Assembly (NCBI RefSeq): GCF_004777465.1
Contig: NZ_CP038462.1
Span: forward strand, 310,001 to 374,000
Direction: 5' to 3'
Length of the DNA: 64,000 bases
Origin: Nocardioides daphniae
Lineage (GTDB): Bacteria; Actinomycetota; Actinomycetes; Propionibacteriales; Nocardioidaceae
The position numbers and the translations under genes are program-made. The notes beneath the pieces were generated by a model, which saw only the letters and a program-made list of their open reading frames with translations, had not been told where the DNA came from and made no database searches. Shown in pieces: positions 7,744 to 16,758 of the stretch. Position 1 is the stretch's first letter, and each line of letters begins with the position of its first letter.

Positions 7744-9270
7744 GTGACTGTCTCGACCCCCACCGCGCTCCCCACCTCCGGTCCCCCCATCGCCTCGGCC
7801 CGCCGTCGCTGGGCCGCCCTGGTCGTGCTGATGCTCCCGGTGCTGCTGGTCTCGGTCGACAACACCGCCCTCTCCTTCGCGGTGCCCTCCCTCGCGCGCG
7901 ACCTCCAGCCCTCGGCGACCCAGCTGCTGTGGCTCGTCGACGCCTACCCGCTCGTGCTCGCCGCGCTGCTCGTGCCGATGGGGTCGGTCGGCGACCGGGT
8001 CGGACGCCGGCGGCTGCTGCTGGTCGGCGCGACTGGCTTCGCGCTCGTCTCGGCGGCAGCGGCCTTCGCCCCGTCGGCGGGCTGGCTCGTCGCGGCCCGT
8101 GCCAGCCTCGGCTTCTTCGGCGCGATGCTGATGCCGGCCACGCTGTCGCTGCTGCGCAACATCTTCACCGACGCCCAGGAGCGGCGGAAGGCGATCGCCG
8201 TGTGGGCGGCCGGCTTCTCGGGAGGTGCGGCGCTGGGTCCGATCGTGGGCGGCTGGCTGCTGGAGCACTACGAGTGGGGCTCGATCTTCCTGATGGCGGT
8301 GCCCGTCCTGGTGCCGCTGCTGCTGCTCGGCCCGGTGCTGCTGCCGGAGTCGCGTGACCCCGACCCGGGGCCGGTCGACCCGGCGGCCATCGTGCTCGCC
8401 GTGCTGGCGCTCGGTGGCCTCGTCTTCGCGGTCAAGGCTGCCGGCGCCGGCGACGGCCTGCTGGTCGTGCTCGTGGCGGCGGGCGTCGGCGTCGCCGCCG
8501 GCGTGACCTTCGTACGACGCATGCTCACCCGCCCGCAGCCGATGCTCGACGTGCGCCTCTTCCGCAACCGCGTCTTCTCCGGCGCGCTGGCCACCAACCT
8601 GGTCGCCGTCTTCGCCTTCGTCGGCTTCATCTTCTTCCTCAGCCAGCACCTCCAGCTGGTCGCCGGCCACTCCCCGATGGTGGCGGGCTGGCTGATGGTG
8701 CCGGGCCTGTTCACCACGATCGTCTTCGGGCTCCTGGCCGTGCGCCTCGTCGGTCCGCTCACGCCCGCCCAGGTCGTGGTGCTCGGCCTGCTGCTCAACG
8801 CCGCCGGCTACGCGGTGGTCGCGCTGCTCGGCTCCGAGGGCACCCTGCTCGCCCTGCTGGGTGGCTTCGTGATCCTCTCGGCCGGCGTGGGCATGGCCGA
8901 GACCATCTCCAACGACCTCGCGCTGTCGGCCGTGCCCCCGGAGAAGGCCGGTGCGGCGTCCGCGGTCTCCGAGATGGCGTACGAGGTCGGCGCGGTGCTG
9001 GGCGTCGCGGTGCTGGGCACGCTGCTCAACGTCGCCTACCGCACGGGCGTCGACGTCCCGTCCGGGCTGCCGGACGACCAGGCCGCGCTCGCGGGCGAGA
9101 CCCTGGCCGGCGCGGTCGAGGTGGCGCAGTCGTGGCCCGGTGCCGTGGGTGAGGCCCTGCTGGCGTCGGCGGCGAGCGCCTTCGACCACGGGGTCCTGCT
9201 CACCGCCGGCGTCGGCGCGGTGCTGACCGCCGTGATGGCGCTGGTGGCGCGCCGGGCGTTGCGCGATTGA
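7744..9270 (+). CDS. MFS drug transporter, DHA2 (14-helix) family
   Basis: Proton-driven multidrug exporter of 508 residues with 14 predicted membrane helices. Seen: TM1 VVLMLPVLLVSVDNTALSF with the DHA2-type SVDNTALSFAVP, the motif-A loop GSVGDRVGRRRLLLVG, and WLVDAYPLVLAALLVP in helix 2. Helix 5 region carries GGAALGPIVGGWLLE (motif C). It is divergently transcribed from a TetR repressor with a shared operator. The start is GTG at 7744, which is the predicted transcription start itself (TACAGT ends 6 nt before it). The substrate cannot be predicted. Confidence 0.9.
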   Translation: MTVSTPTALPTSGPPIASARRRWAALVVLMLPVLLVSVDNTALSFAVPSLARDLQPSATQLLWLVDAYPLVLAALLVPMGSVGDRVGRRRLLLVGATGFALVSAAAAFAPSAGWLVAARASLGFFGAMLMPATLSLLRNIFTDAQERRKAIAVWAAGFSGGAALGPIVGGWLLEHYEWGSIFLMAVPVLVPLLLLGPVLLPESRDPDPGPVDPAAIVLAVLALGGLVFAVKAAGAGDGLLVVLVAAGVGVAAGVTFVRRMLTRPQPMLDVRLFRNRVFSGALATNLVAVFAFVGFIFFLSQHLQLVAGHSPMVAGWLMVPGLFTTIVFGLLAVRLVGPLTPAQVVVLGLLLNAAGYAVVALLGSEGTLLALLGGFVILSAGVGMAETISNDLALSAVPPEKAGAASAVSEMAYEVGAVLGVAVLGTLLNVAYRTGVDVPSGLPDDQAALAGETLAGAVEVAQSWPGAVGEALLASAASAFDHGVLLTAGVGAVLTAVMALVARRALRD

Positions 9271-9281
9271 GCCGACTCCGC

Positions 9282-9331
9282 CTCGACTCCGCAGGAAACT
9301 CCGCCCCTCGACTCTGCAGGAAACTCCTTCC
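9282..9331. repeat. Two direct 21-bp repeats with GGAAACTCC core
   Basis: CTCGACTCCGCAGGAAACTC at 9282-9301 recurs with one change at 9307-9326; the second copy continues into CTTCCCC. The core matches the GGAAGGAAACTCCTTCC element found at 13004, 13328, 18451, 24182 and 24237. It lies between two convergent genes. Confidence 0.6.
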
Positions 9332-9382
9332 CCAGCGGGCGCGTACGTCGGCGTGTCCCGCCGAATCCCCGCGAGCTGCCTT

Positions 9383-9403
9383 CCGGGTCGAGGGGCGACC
9401 CGG
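9383..9403. terminator. Hairpin between convergent genes
   Basis: Perfect 8-bp stem CCGGGTCG / CGACCCGG with a 5-base loop, placed between the 3' ends of the MFS and CDF genes. It could end transcription from both sides. No U-run follows, as is usual in actinobacteria. Confidence 0.5.
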
Positions 9404-9410
9404 CGTGCCC

Positions 9411-10337
9411 TCACCAGTCGGTGGTGTGGCACTCGTGGCTGGCGCTCTCCACCTGCAGCGTCGCGTGCTCCATCTGGAAGCGCTCGCGCAGCACCTGCGC
9501 CGCCGTCGCCAGCACCGCGTCGGCCTCACCCGGCGCGGCGACCAGGTGGGCGGTGGCCACGTTCATCCCCGAAGTCAGGCACCACACGTGCAGGTCGTGG
9601 ACCTCGCTGACGCCGGGCACCTCGGCGAGCGCCGCCTCCACCTCGGCCGGCACGATCCCGGCGGGGGCGTGCTGGCCCAGCACCTGCACGACCTCGCGGC
9701 CCAGCAGCACCGCCCGCACCACCACGAAGGCGGCGATCGCCAGCGCGACGCCGGTGTCCCAGGCCGGGTTGCCGGTCCACAGCACCAGGAGGCCGGCGCC
9801 GATCACGCCGACCGAGCCGAGGGTGTCGGCCAGCACCTCCAGGTAGGCGCCCTTGACGTTGATCGACTCCCCGGCGCCGCCGCGCAGCAGCACCAGTGCG
9901 ACCAGGTTGGCGACCAGCCCGAGCGCACCGACGACCAGCATCGGCCCGCTGGAGACCTCGACGTCGGCGCCGATCCTGGTGCGCGCCTCGTTGGCGATGA
10001 AGACGGCGACGCTGACCATCAGCAGCACCGTCAACCCGGCGGCGAAGACCTCGGCCCGGTAGGAGCCGAAGGTCCGCTGACCCGTCCGGTCGGGGCGCGT
10101 GGCGATCCGGGTGGCCGCGAGCGCGGCGCCCAGGGCGAGCACGTCGGCGGCCATGTGGCCGGCGTCCGAGAGCAGGGCCAGTGACTGCGCGACGAGCCCG
10201 GCGACCAGCTCGACCACGAAGAAGGTGGCGATCAGCACCAGCGCGGCCGTGAGCCGCCAGCGGTGCCGGGCGCCGGCGTGCGCGCCGATCCCGTGACCGT
10301 GGCCGTGCCCGGCCCCCTGTGCATGTGCGTCAGCCAT
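9411..10337 (-). CDS. Cation diffusion facilitator (CzcD/ZitB-like)
   Basis: Divalent-metal/proton antiporter of 308 residues exporting zinc or a related cation from the cytoplasm. It has a His-rich N-terminus (HAQGAGHGHGHGIGAHAG), six membrane helices, the metal-site pairs LLSDAGHMAAD in helix 2 and LEVLADTLGSVG in helix 5, and a cytoplasmic C-terminal domain with VHDLHVWCLTSG. HxxxD in helix 2 fits zinc transport. TACCCT lies 6 nt before the ATG (leaderless). No metal regulator is adjacent. Confidence 0.92.
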   Translation of the reverse strand: MADAHAQGAGHGHGHGIGAHAGARHRWRLTAALVLIATFFVVELVAGLVAQSLALLSDAGHMAADVLALGAALAATRIATRPDRTGQRTFGSYRAEVFAAGLTVLLMVSVAVFIANEARTRIGADVEVSSGPMLVVGALGLVANLVALVLLRGGAGESINVKGAYLEVLADTLGSVGVIGAGLLVLWTGNPAWDTGVALAIAAFVVVRAVLLGREVVQVLGQHAPAGIVPAEVEAALAEVPGVSEVHDLHVWCLTSGMNVATAHLVAAPGEADAVLATAAQVLRERFQMEHATLQVESASHECHTTDW

Positions 10338-10457
10338 GCCGACAGGGTAAGTTCAACGCATCGTGTGTCACGGGTCACACCCTCGATCCGGACGCACGCT
10401 GACCACGACAGTGGAGTGCGGCGACCCCGGGCTCCACGCCACGGCGAAGGGAGCCAC

Positions 10458-11684
10458 ATGTCCCAGCAACTCACCGGTCCGGACCTCGCAGGGGAGGGTC
10501 CGGACCCCCGCACGACGACGGCGTCGTCCGACGGGTCGACCAGTGGGTCGACGCAGGCCTTCGAGGAAGTCTTCGGCCCCACCCGCGACAACGAGCCGGA
10601 GCTGGTCCAGCTCCTCACCCCCGAGGGCGAGCGCCAGCACCACCCGCTCTTCGACCAGGACTTCAGCGCCGACATGCTGCGTGGCTTCTACCGCGACATG
10701 GTGCTCGTACGCCGCCTCGACACCGAGGCGACCGCGCTCCAGCGCCACGGCGAGCTCGGGCTCTGGGCCCAGCTGCTCGGCCAGGAGGCCGCCCAGATCG
10801 GTGCCGGTCGGGCGCTGCGCGCGCAGGACCACGTCTTCCCGACCTACCGCGAGCACGGCGTCGCCTGGTGCAAGGGCGTCGACCCGCTGCGCCTGCTCGC
10901 CATCTTCCGCGGCGTCGACCAGGGCGCGTGGGACCCGGAGGCCCACCACTTCGGGCTCTACACGATCGTGATCGGCGCGCAGACGCTGCACGCGGTCGGC
11001 TACGGCATGGGCATGCAGCGCGACGGAGTCGTCGGCACCGGCGACCCCGACCGCGACGCCGCGGTGATCGCCCACTTCGGCGACGGCGCCTCGAGCCAGG
11101 GCGACGTCAACGAGGCCTTCATCTTCGCCGCGTCGTACAACGCCCCGGTCGTCTTCTTCTGCCAGAACAACCAGTGGGCCATCTCGGAGCCGATCGAGCG
11201 CCAGTCGCGGATCCCGCTCTACCAGCGCGCCAACGGCTTCGGCTTCCCCGGCGTGCGCGTCGACGGCAACGACGTGCTCGCGACGTACGCAGTGACCCAG
11301 GCCGCGCTGCAGCGTGCCCGCGAGGGGCAGGGCCCGACGTTCGTGGAGGCGTACACCTATCGCATGGGGGCACACACGACGACCGACGACCCGACGCGCT
11401 ACCGCCTCAACGACGACGTCGAACGGTGGAAGCTGCGCGACCCCATCAAGCGTCTCGAGGTCTACCTGCGCCGCAACGGCCTGGTCGACGACGCCTGGCT
11501 GGCGGAGGTCGGTGAGGAGGCCAACGAGCTCGGCCGCACCCTGCGCGAGGGCTGCAAGTCGATGCCCGACCCGAAGCCCGACGCGATGTTCGCGCACGTC
11601 TACGCGGAGGAGACCGAGGAGCTGCGCGCCCAGCGCGAGGGCTTCGCGGCCTACCACGCGTCGTTCGAGGGAGGGGCGGCATGA
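10458..11684 (+). CDS. bkdA: 2-oxoacid dehydrogenase E1 component, alpha subunit
   Basis: Thiamine-diphosphate-dependent E1 alpha, 408 residues, probably of the branched-chain 2-oxoacid dehydrogenase that decarboxylates keto acids of Val, Leu and Ile. The ThDP motif is HFGDGASSQGDVNEAF with NNQWAIS about 30 residues on; the phosphorylation-loop region reads YRMGAHTTTDDPTRY. About 55 N-terminal residues are Ser/Thr-rich and look disordered. It is the first gene of a coupled operon E1alpha-E1beta-E2, overlapping the next gene by four bases. A ribosome site GAAGGGAG precedes the ATG. Assignment as branched-chain rather than pyruvate enzyme rests on actinobacteria normally using homodimeric AceE for pyruvate; it is inference. 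Confidence 0.88.
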   Translation: MSQQLTGPDLAGEGPDPRTTTASSDGSTSGSTQAFEEVFGPTRDNEPELVQLLTPEGERQHHPLFDQDFSADMLRGFYRDMVLVRRLDTEATALQRHGELGLWAQLLGQEAAQIGAGRALRAQDHVFPTYREHGVAWCKGVDPLRLLAIFRGVDQGAWDPEAHHFGLYTIVIGAQTLHAVGYGMGMQRDGVVGTGDPDRDAAVIAHFGDGASSQGDVNEAFIFAASYNAPVVFFCQNNQWAISEPIERQSRIPLYQRANGFGFPGVRVDGNDVLATYAVTQAALQRAREGQGPTFVEAYTYRMGAHTTTDDPTRYRLNDDVERWKLRDPIKRLEVYLRRNGLVDDAWLAEVGEEANELGRTLREGCKSMPDPKPDAMFAHVYAEETEELRAQREGFAAYHASFEGGAA

Positions 11685-12697
11685 GCGAGCAGCTGCTGGA
11701 GCGGCCGGCCGAGCGGGTCGTCGAGCGGGTCACGCTCGCGAAGGCGCTCAACGCCGGGCTGCGGCGCGCGATGGAGGCCGACGACAAGGTCCTGGTGATG
11801 GGCGAGGACGTCGGCAAGCTCGGCGGCGTCTTCCGGATCACCGACGGCCTGCAGAAGGACTTCGGCGAGGACCGGGTCATCGACTCGCCGCTGGCCGAGT
11901 CGGGCATCGTCGGCACCGCCGTCGGCCTGGCGCTGCGCGGCTACCGGCCCGTGGTTGAGATCCAGTTCGACGGGTTCGTCTACCCGGCCTACGACCAGAT
12001 CGTCTGCCAGGTCGCCAAGATGCGTTACCGCTCGGGCGGCAACCTGACGATGCCGATGGTCATCCGCATCCCGTACGGCGGTGGCATCGGCGCGGTCGAG
12101 CACCACTCCGAGTCGCCGGAGGCGCAGTTCGCGCACACGCCGGGCCTCAAGGTGGTCACCTGCTCCAACCCGGTCGACGGCTACTGGATGATCCAGCAGG
12201 CGATCGCCAGCGACGACCCGGTGATCTTCCTCGAGCCGAAGCGGCAGTACCACGCCGACAAGGTCGACCTCGACACCTCCGCGACCCCCGACCCGCTCTT
12301 CGCCTCGCGCGTGGTGCGGTCGGGCAGCGACGCGACGCTGGTGACCTACGGTCCGCAGGTGAAGGTGGCACTGGCTGCCGCGGAGGCCGCAGCCGCCGAG
12401 GGCCGCTCGCTGGAGGTCATCGACCTGCGCACCCTCTCGCCGCTCGACCTGGGTCCGGTCTACGACTCCGTACGCCGCACCGGCCGCGCCGTCGTCACCC
12501 ACGAGGCCCACGTCAACCTGGGCATGGGCGCGGAGATCGCCGCCCGGATCTCGGAGGAGTGCTTCTACTCGCTGGAGGCGCCGGTGCTGCGCGTCGGCGG
12601 CTACGACACCCCCTACCCGGCCTCGCGGATCGAGGAGGAGTTCCTGCCCGACCTCGACCGGGTGCTGGACGCCGTGGACAGGAGCTTTGATCACTGA
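11681..12697 (+). CDS. bkdB: 2-oxoacid dehydrogenase E1 component, beta subunit
   Basis: Partner subunit of E1, 338 residues, forming the alpha2-beta2 decarboxylase. Seen: ALNAGLRRAMEADDKVLVMGEDVGKLGGVFRIT-type opening, DSPLAESGIVGTAVGLAL, EIQFDGFVYPAYDQI, the HHSESPEAQFAHTPGLKVV loop and a transketolase C-terminal domain with SLEVIDLRTLSPLD and VTHEAH. It overlaps the E1 alpha stop (ATGA) and its own last base is the A of the E2 ATG, so all three are translationally coupled and should be made in fixed ratio. Confidence 0.92.
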   Translation: MSEQLLERPAERVVERVTLAKALNAGLRRAMEADDKVLVMGEDVGKLGGVFRITDGLQKDFGEDRVIDSPLAESGIVGTAVGLALRGYRPVVEIQFDGFVYPAYDQIVCQVAKMRYRSGGNLTMPMVIRIPYGGGIGAVEHHSESPEAQFAHTPGLKVVTCSNPVDGYWMIQQAIASDDPVIFLEPKRQYHADKVDLDTSATPDPLFASRVVRSGSDATLVTYGPQVKVALAAAEAAAAEGRSLEVIDLRTLSPLDLGPVYDSVRRTGRAVVTHEAHVNLGMGAEIAARISEECFYSLEAPVLRVGGYDTPYPASRIEEEFLPDLDRVLDAVDRSFDH

Positions 12698-14204
12698 TGG
12701 CTGACTTCTTGCTGCCCGACGTGGGTGAGGGCCTCACCGAGGCCGAGATCGTGGAGTGGAAGGTCGCCGTCGGCGACGTCGTCGAGATCAACCAGGTCAT
12801 CGTCGACATCGAGACCGCGAAGTCGATCGTCGAGCTGCCGTCGCCCTTCGAGGGCACGGTGCTGGCGCTGCTCGCCCAGGTGGGCGACACGGTGCCGGTG
12901 GGGGAGCCGATCATCTCGATCGGTGACCCGGCCGCGTTGACCGAGGCGCCGGCGGGGGCTCCGGTGGAGGCGCCGGGCGCGGCCGCGTCGGGGGGCTCGC
13001 TGGGGAAGGAAACTCCTTCCGAGATGCAGATCGACCTCTCCAACCCCGCCGCGAGCGGTGGGTCGGAGGGCGAGTCGCTGGTTGGTCGCAACAAGGCCGA
13101 GCGGGGTCCCGTACGCCGCCCGCGCACCGGCTCCGCTTCTCCGTCGACCCTCGCCGGGGCCGCGACGCAGATGCAGGTGCAGGGAGCTTTCGCGCCCGGT
13201 GGCGCGCAGAGCCAGGAGGTGGTCAGCGCCGACGAGCCCGTCGTACCGGCGCCGCCCACCGCGGCGCCGCCGCCCGAGCCTGTCGCCTCGCCTACCGCCT
13301 CGGGAGCCGCGCAGGTCGCCTCGCCGCGGAAGGAAATTCCTTCCCGGCCGCTGGCCGCCCCCGCCACCCGCGGACTCGCCCGCGAGCACGGCGTCGACCT
13401 CGCGTCGGTGACGCCGACCGGGCGCGACGGCGTGGTGACCCGCGACGACGTACTCGGTGCCGTGGGTGCACCGTCGGCTCCGAGACGCACCAGCTCCGAC
13501 CCGCGCGAGAGGCGCGAGCCGGTCAAGGGCGTGCGCAAGATGATGGCTCAGGCGATGAGCTCGTCGGCCTTCACGGCGCCGCACGTGACGGAGTGGATCA
13601 CCGTCGACGTGTCGCGAAGCCTGCGCTACCTGGAGCGGCTGCGCCAGCGTCCGGAGTACGGCGACGTCAAGGTGACGCCGCTGCTGCTCCTGGCTCGGGC
13701 CTGCATGCTGGCGATGAAGCGGACGCCGGAGATCAACTCGACCTTCGACGACGAGGCCGGCGAGGTGGTCTTCAAGGACTACGTCAACCTCGGCGTCGCG
13801 GCCGCCACCCCGCGCGGGCTGGTCGTGCCCAACGTCAAGGACGCCCACAGATGCGGATGCTCGACCTGGCCCGTGCGCTCAACGGGCTGACCGCGACGGC
13901 CAGGGACGGGCGTACGCAGCCCGCCGAGATGGCCGGCGGCACGTTCACGATCACCAACGTCGGTGTCTTCGGCGTCGACGCGGGCACGCCGATCATCAAC
14001 CCCGGCGAGTCGGCGATCCTCTGCTTCGGTGCGATCAACAAGCGTCCGTGGGTCGACGAGGAGACCGACGAGCTGGTGGTGCGCGACGTGACCACGCTGG
14101 CGCTGTCGTTCGACCACCGCCACGTTGACGGGGCGGCCGGGTCGAAGTTCCTGGCCGACGTCGCGTCGATCATGCGGGACCCGGCCAACGCGCTGCAGTT
14201 CTGA
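12697..14204 (+). CDS. bkdC: Dihydrolipoamide acyltransferase (E2), frameshifted
   Basis: E2 core of the complex, about 500 residues. Domains in order: one lipoyl domain (residues 1-80, lipoylated Lys in ETAKSIVE), a long Ala/Pro/Ser linker (about 85-220), an E3-binding domain ([20 protein letters not shown], about 225-255), and the catalytic acyltransferase domain with [10 protein letters not shown] near the C-terminus. The frame breaks at about 13848: GTCAAGGACGCCCACAG is followed by ATGCGG one base too soon, so a single missing base would restore KDAHEMRML. This is probably sequence error. The linker holds two in-frame copies of a dispersed palindrome, read as GKETPSE and RKEIPSR. E3 (lipoamide dehydrogenase) is not in the window. 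Confidence 0.88.
13004..13020. repeat. Dispersed palindrome copy inside the E2 linker
   Basis: GGAAGGAAACTCCTTCC, arms GGAAGGA/TCCTTCC around AAC. It is translated as KETPS in the flexible linker, where an insertion would be tolerated. Confidence 0.7.
13328..13344. repeat. Second dispersed palindrome copy inside the E2 linker
   Basis: GGAAGGAAATTCCTTCC, one change (C to T) from the copy at 13004. It is translated as KEIPS, just before the E3-binding domain. Confidence 0.7.
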
Positions 14205-14221
14205 CGCAGGCCACCGCCACC

Positions 14222-14282
14222 ACGTCGGAAGTTCGCCCGGATCTGCCCCTCGAGGGCCGGTTTCGGGTCGAACTTCCGACGT
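14222..14282. terminator. Long inverted repeat after the E2 gene
   Basis: Perfect 14-bp arms ACGTCGGAAGTTCG (14222-14235) and CGAACTTCCGACGT (14269-14282) enclosing 33 bases that can fold further (GCCCGG, CCGGTT). It follows the operon by 18 bases and probably ends it. The GGAAGTTCG arms resemble the GGAAGGTTCG hairpins at 29850, 43597 and 52670. Confidence 0.55.
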
Positions 14283-14321
14283 AGTGGCCCCTCATCGCGG
14301 ACCCTCTGAGAGGCTGCGCCC

Positions 14322-15302
14322 GTGACCGAACGCGAGATCACCAGCCCCGTTGACCTGTGCCTGCCCGACGGCACGCTCAACCCTGACGCGGTGGGGTGGA
14401 CACGTACGCCGTTGCACCGCGCCAACCTGCGCGGCTGGGGGCGGGCGAAGCGCTGGGAGTACTGGGGCGTCGTCACGCCCACCCACATCATCGGCATCGT
14501 CGCCTCGACCCTCGACTACGCCGGCGTCCCGAGCCTGTACGTCCTCGAGCGCGCCACCGGCCGCGAGTGGACCGAGGACGGCATCGTCCCGCTCGGCCGC
14601 GGCATCGAGATGCCGGAGGTGAGCGGCGCCGGGCTGGTCGTCACCACCGGTGGCGGCGTCTGGATCCGGATCGACCAGGGCTCCAGCGGCACCGCGATCA
14701 GCGCCAGCGCCGGTGACATCTCGCTGGACCTCGACGTGCCGCTCGACCCCGGCCACGAGTCGCTCGGCGTCGTCGTCCCGTGGAGCGCGAAGCGCTTCCA
14801 GTACACCGTCAAGGACGTCGCCCGCCGGGTCTCCGGCACGCTCACGCTGGACGGGCAGACGTACCAGGTGGGCGAGGGCTCCTTCGCGGTGCTTGACCAC
14901 GGGCGCGGCAAGTGGCCCTACTCGATGACCTGGAACTGGGCGGCGGCGTACGACCCCGCTCGCCGCGTCGGGATCCAGCTCGGCGGCAAGTGGACCGACG
15001 GCACCGGCTCGACCGAGAACGCGCTCTTCGTCGACGGCCGGCTCCACAAGATCAGCGACGACCTCCAGTGGAGCTACGACCGCAGCGACTGGCTGAAGCC
15101 GTGGCACGTGCTCGGTGAACGGATCGACGCGACCTTCAGGCCGTTCCACGAGCGGGTGTCGAAGACCGACCTGCTCGTGCTGGCCGGCGAGACCCACCAG
15201 TGCTTCGGCCACTTCACCGGCTGGGCCACCACCGACGACGGCGAGCGGGTGTCGCTCGACGGGCTGGTCGGCTGGGCCGAGGAGGCGCACAACCGCTGGT
15301 GA
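14322..15302 (+). CDS. DUF2804 family protein
   Basis: A 326-residue protein of the DUF2804 family, recognised from its opening (EITSPVDLCLPDGTLNP), LRGWGRAKRWEYWGV, the central DHGRGKWPYSMTWNW and the late QLGGKWTDGTGSTENALFVDG. The fold is predicted to be a lipocalin-like/hydroxysteroid-type beta structure and no reaction is established. No signal peptide is visible, so it is probably cytoplasmic. It stands alone between two hairpins. Family call firm, function unknown. Confidence 0.8.
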   Translation: MTEREITSPVDLCLPDGTLNPDAVGWTRTPLHRANLRGWGRAKRWEYWGVVTPTHIIGIVASTLDYAGVPSLYVLERATGREWTEDGIVPLGRGIEMPEVSGAGLVVTTGGGVWIRIDQGSSGTAISASAGDISLDLDVPLDPGHESLGVVVPWSAKRFQYTVKDVARRVSGTLTLDGQTYQVGEGSFAVLDHGRGKWPYSMTWNWAAAYDPARRVGIQLGGKWTDGTGSTENALFVDGRLHKISDDLQWSYDRSDWLKPWHVLGERIDATFRPFHERVSKTDLLVLAGETHQCFGHFTGWATTDDGERVSLDGLVGWAEEAHNRW

Positions 15303-15323
15303 CTGCGGACGTGACGCTGATCC

Positions 15324-15360
15324 GGGAGTCCTGAGGCCACCCGGTGGCCCGAAGACTCCC
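15324..15360. terminator. Rho-independent-type hairpin after the DUF2804 gene
   Basis: Outer stem GGGAGTC/GACTCCC and inner stem GGCCACC/GGTGGCC form one long interrupted hairpin 22 bases after the stop codon. Confidence 0.65.
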
Positions 15361-15423
15361 CGATGACCTCGCACCACAGAGCGCCGCCGCGATCCTGCTC
15401 GCCTGACCTGACACACTCACCCC

Positions 15424-16725
15424 ATGTCCGACAAGACCCACAGCGACGACGCCCACGTCGAGCCCGGCACCCGCGACGCCGAGCAGGCCACTGCCGAGAT
15501 GGTGAGCGAGGCTCCGGTCGGTCCCCGCAAGGAGGTCGTGATCGGGCAGGGCATCGCCTGGACCGCCACGTGGAGCGCCCGCTGGATCCTGATCGCGATC
15601 GCCCTGGTGATCGTCGGCGAGGTCATCGGCAAGACGTGGAGCATCCTGATGCCGGTGGCGCTCGCGCTGCTGGTCACCGCCGTCCTCGCGCCGATCGCCG
15701 GCTTCTTCGAGCGCCGGGCGAAGTTCCCGCCGTCGCTGGCCGCCGCCGCCACCCTGGTCGGTGGCGTGGGCCTGGTGACGTGGGGCATCTTCCTGATGGC
15801 GCCCTCGGTCGCCAGCCAGAGCACCGAGATCGCCGACGACGCGGTCAAGGGCATCGACGAGCTGCAGAAGTGGGTCCGGGACTCCAACCTCTTCAACAAG
15901 GACCAGATCGACGACTTCCTCGCCGCCGCGCAGAAGAAGCTCAGCGAGTCGGCCGACGTGATCGCCGGAGGCGTCCTCACTGGCGTCAGCGCGGTCACCT
16001 CGGCCCTGATCAACATGGTCGTCATCGCCTTCCTGGTCTTCTTCTTCCTCAAGGACGGCCGCAACTTCCGCCCCTGGGTCCGCAGCGTCACCGGCCCCTC
16101 GGTCGGCGAGCACCTGGTCGAGCTGCTGGGCCGCATCTGGGCCACGCTGGGCGGATTCATCCGCACCCAGGCGCTGGTGAGCGGCATCGACGCCGTGCTC
16201 ATCGGCATCGGCCTGGTCGTGATCGGCGTGCCGCTGGCCGTGCCGCTCGCCGTGCTCACCTTCTTCGGCGGCTTCGTCCCGATCGTCGGCGCGATCGCCG
16301 CCGGCGCGATCGCGGTGCTGGTCGCCCTGGTCTCCAACGGTCTCACCGGCGCGCTGTGGGTGCTGCTGCTGATCGTGGCCGTCCAGCAGATCGAGGGCAA
16401 CCTGCTCTCGCCGATGCTGCAGTCGAAGTCCATGAACCTGCACCCGGCGATGGTGCTGCTCTCGGTCACCCTGGGCAGCTCGCTCTACGGCATCGCCGGC
16501 GCCTTCCTCGCCGTGCCGGTCGCCGCCGTGCTCGCCGTGCTCTTCCGCTACCTGCTGGAGCAGGTGGACCGCACGGTGGCGCGGGGTGGCAAGACGCCGG
16601 AGCCGCGCCCCGACGAGGACGAGGAGGAGCCCTACAACCCGCTGGTCAACGTGGGCGAGAAGGTCGGAGCCCTGGTGACGAAGGTCCGTGCGCGTCGCGC
16701 CGACCGCCACGAGCGCGAGGCCTGA
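15424..16725 (+). CDS. AI-2E family transporter
   Basis: A 433-residue membrane protein of the AI-2E exporter family (PF01594). It has about eight helices: an early pair (WILIAIALVIVGEVIG and ILMPVALALLVTAVLAPI), the hallmark long soluble stretch, then IAFLVFFFLKDGRNF and the conserved FFGGFVPIVGAIAAG and VQQIEGNLLSPML. Members include putative autoinducer exporters and Na+/H+ antiporters; the substrate is unknown. The charged C-terminal tail (PDEDEEEPYNPLVN) is cytoplasmic. CACACT lies 6 nt before the ATG; this start region is nearly identical to that of the Rrf2 gene at 49228. Confidence 0.88.
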   Translation: MSDKTHSDDAHVEPGTRDAEQATAEMVSEAPVGPRKEVVIGQGIAWTATWSARWILIAIALVIVGEVIGKTWSILMPVALALLVTAVLAPIAGFFERRAKFPPSLAAAATLVGGVGLVTWGIFLMAPSVASQSTEIADDAVKGIDELQKWVRDSNLFNKDQIDDFLAAAQKKLSESADVIAGGVLTGVSAVTSALINMVVIAFLVFFFLKDGRNFRPWVRSVTGPSVGEHLVELLGRIWATLGGFIRTQALVSGIDAVLIGIGLVVIGVPLAVPLAVLTFFGGFVPIVGAIAAGAIAVLVALVSNGLTGALWVLLLIVAVQQIEGNLLSPMLQSKSMNLHPAMVLLSVTLGSSLYGIAGAFLAVPVAAVLAVLFRYLLEQVDRTVARGGKTPEPRPDEDEEEPYNPLVNVGEKVGALVTKVRARRADRHEREA

Positions 16726-16737
16726 CGCCGGCCCGGT

Positions 16738-16757
16738 CCGCAGCCGAGCGGCTGCGG
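16738..16757. terminator. Bidirectional hairpin between convergent genes
   Basis: Perfect 9-bp stem CCGCAGCCG/CGGCTGCGG with a 2-base centre, 12 bases after the AI-2E stop and just beyond the carboxyltransferase stop on the other strand. Confidence 0.6.
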
Positions 16758-16758
16758 C

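Noticed and set aside
7075..9432. A 785-codon minus-strand open frame opposite the MFS gene
   Set aside because: The plus strand has 14 clear membrane helices and DHA2 motifs; the antisense frame is His/Arg/Gln-rich noise.
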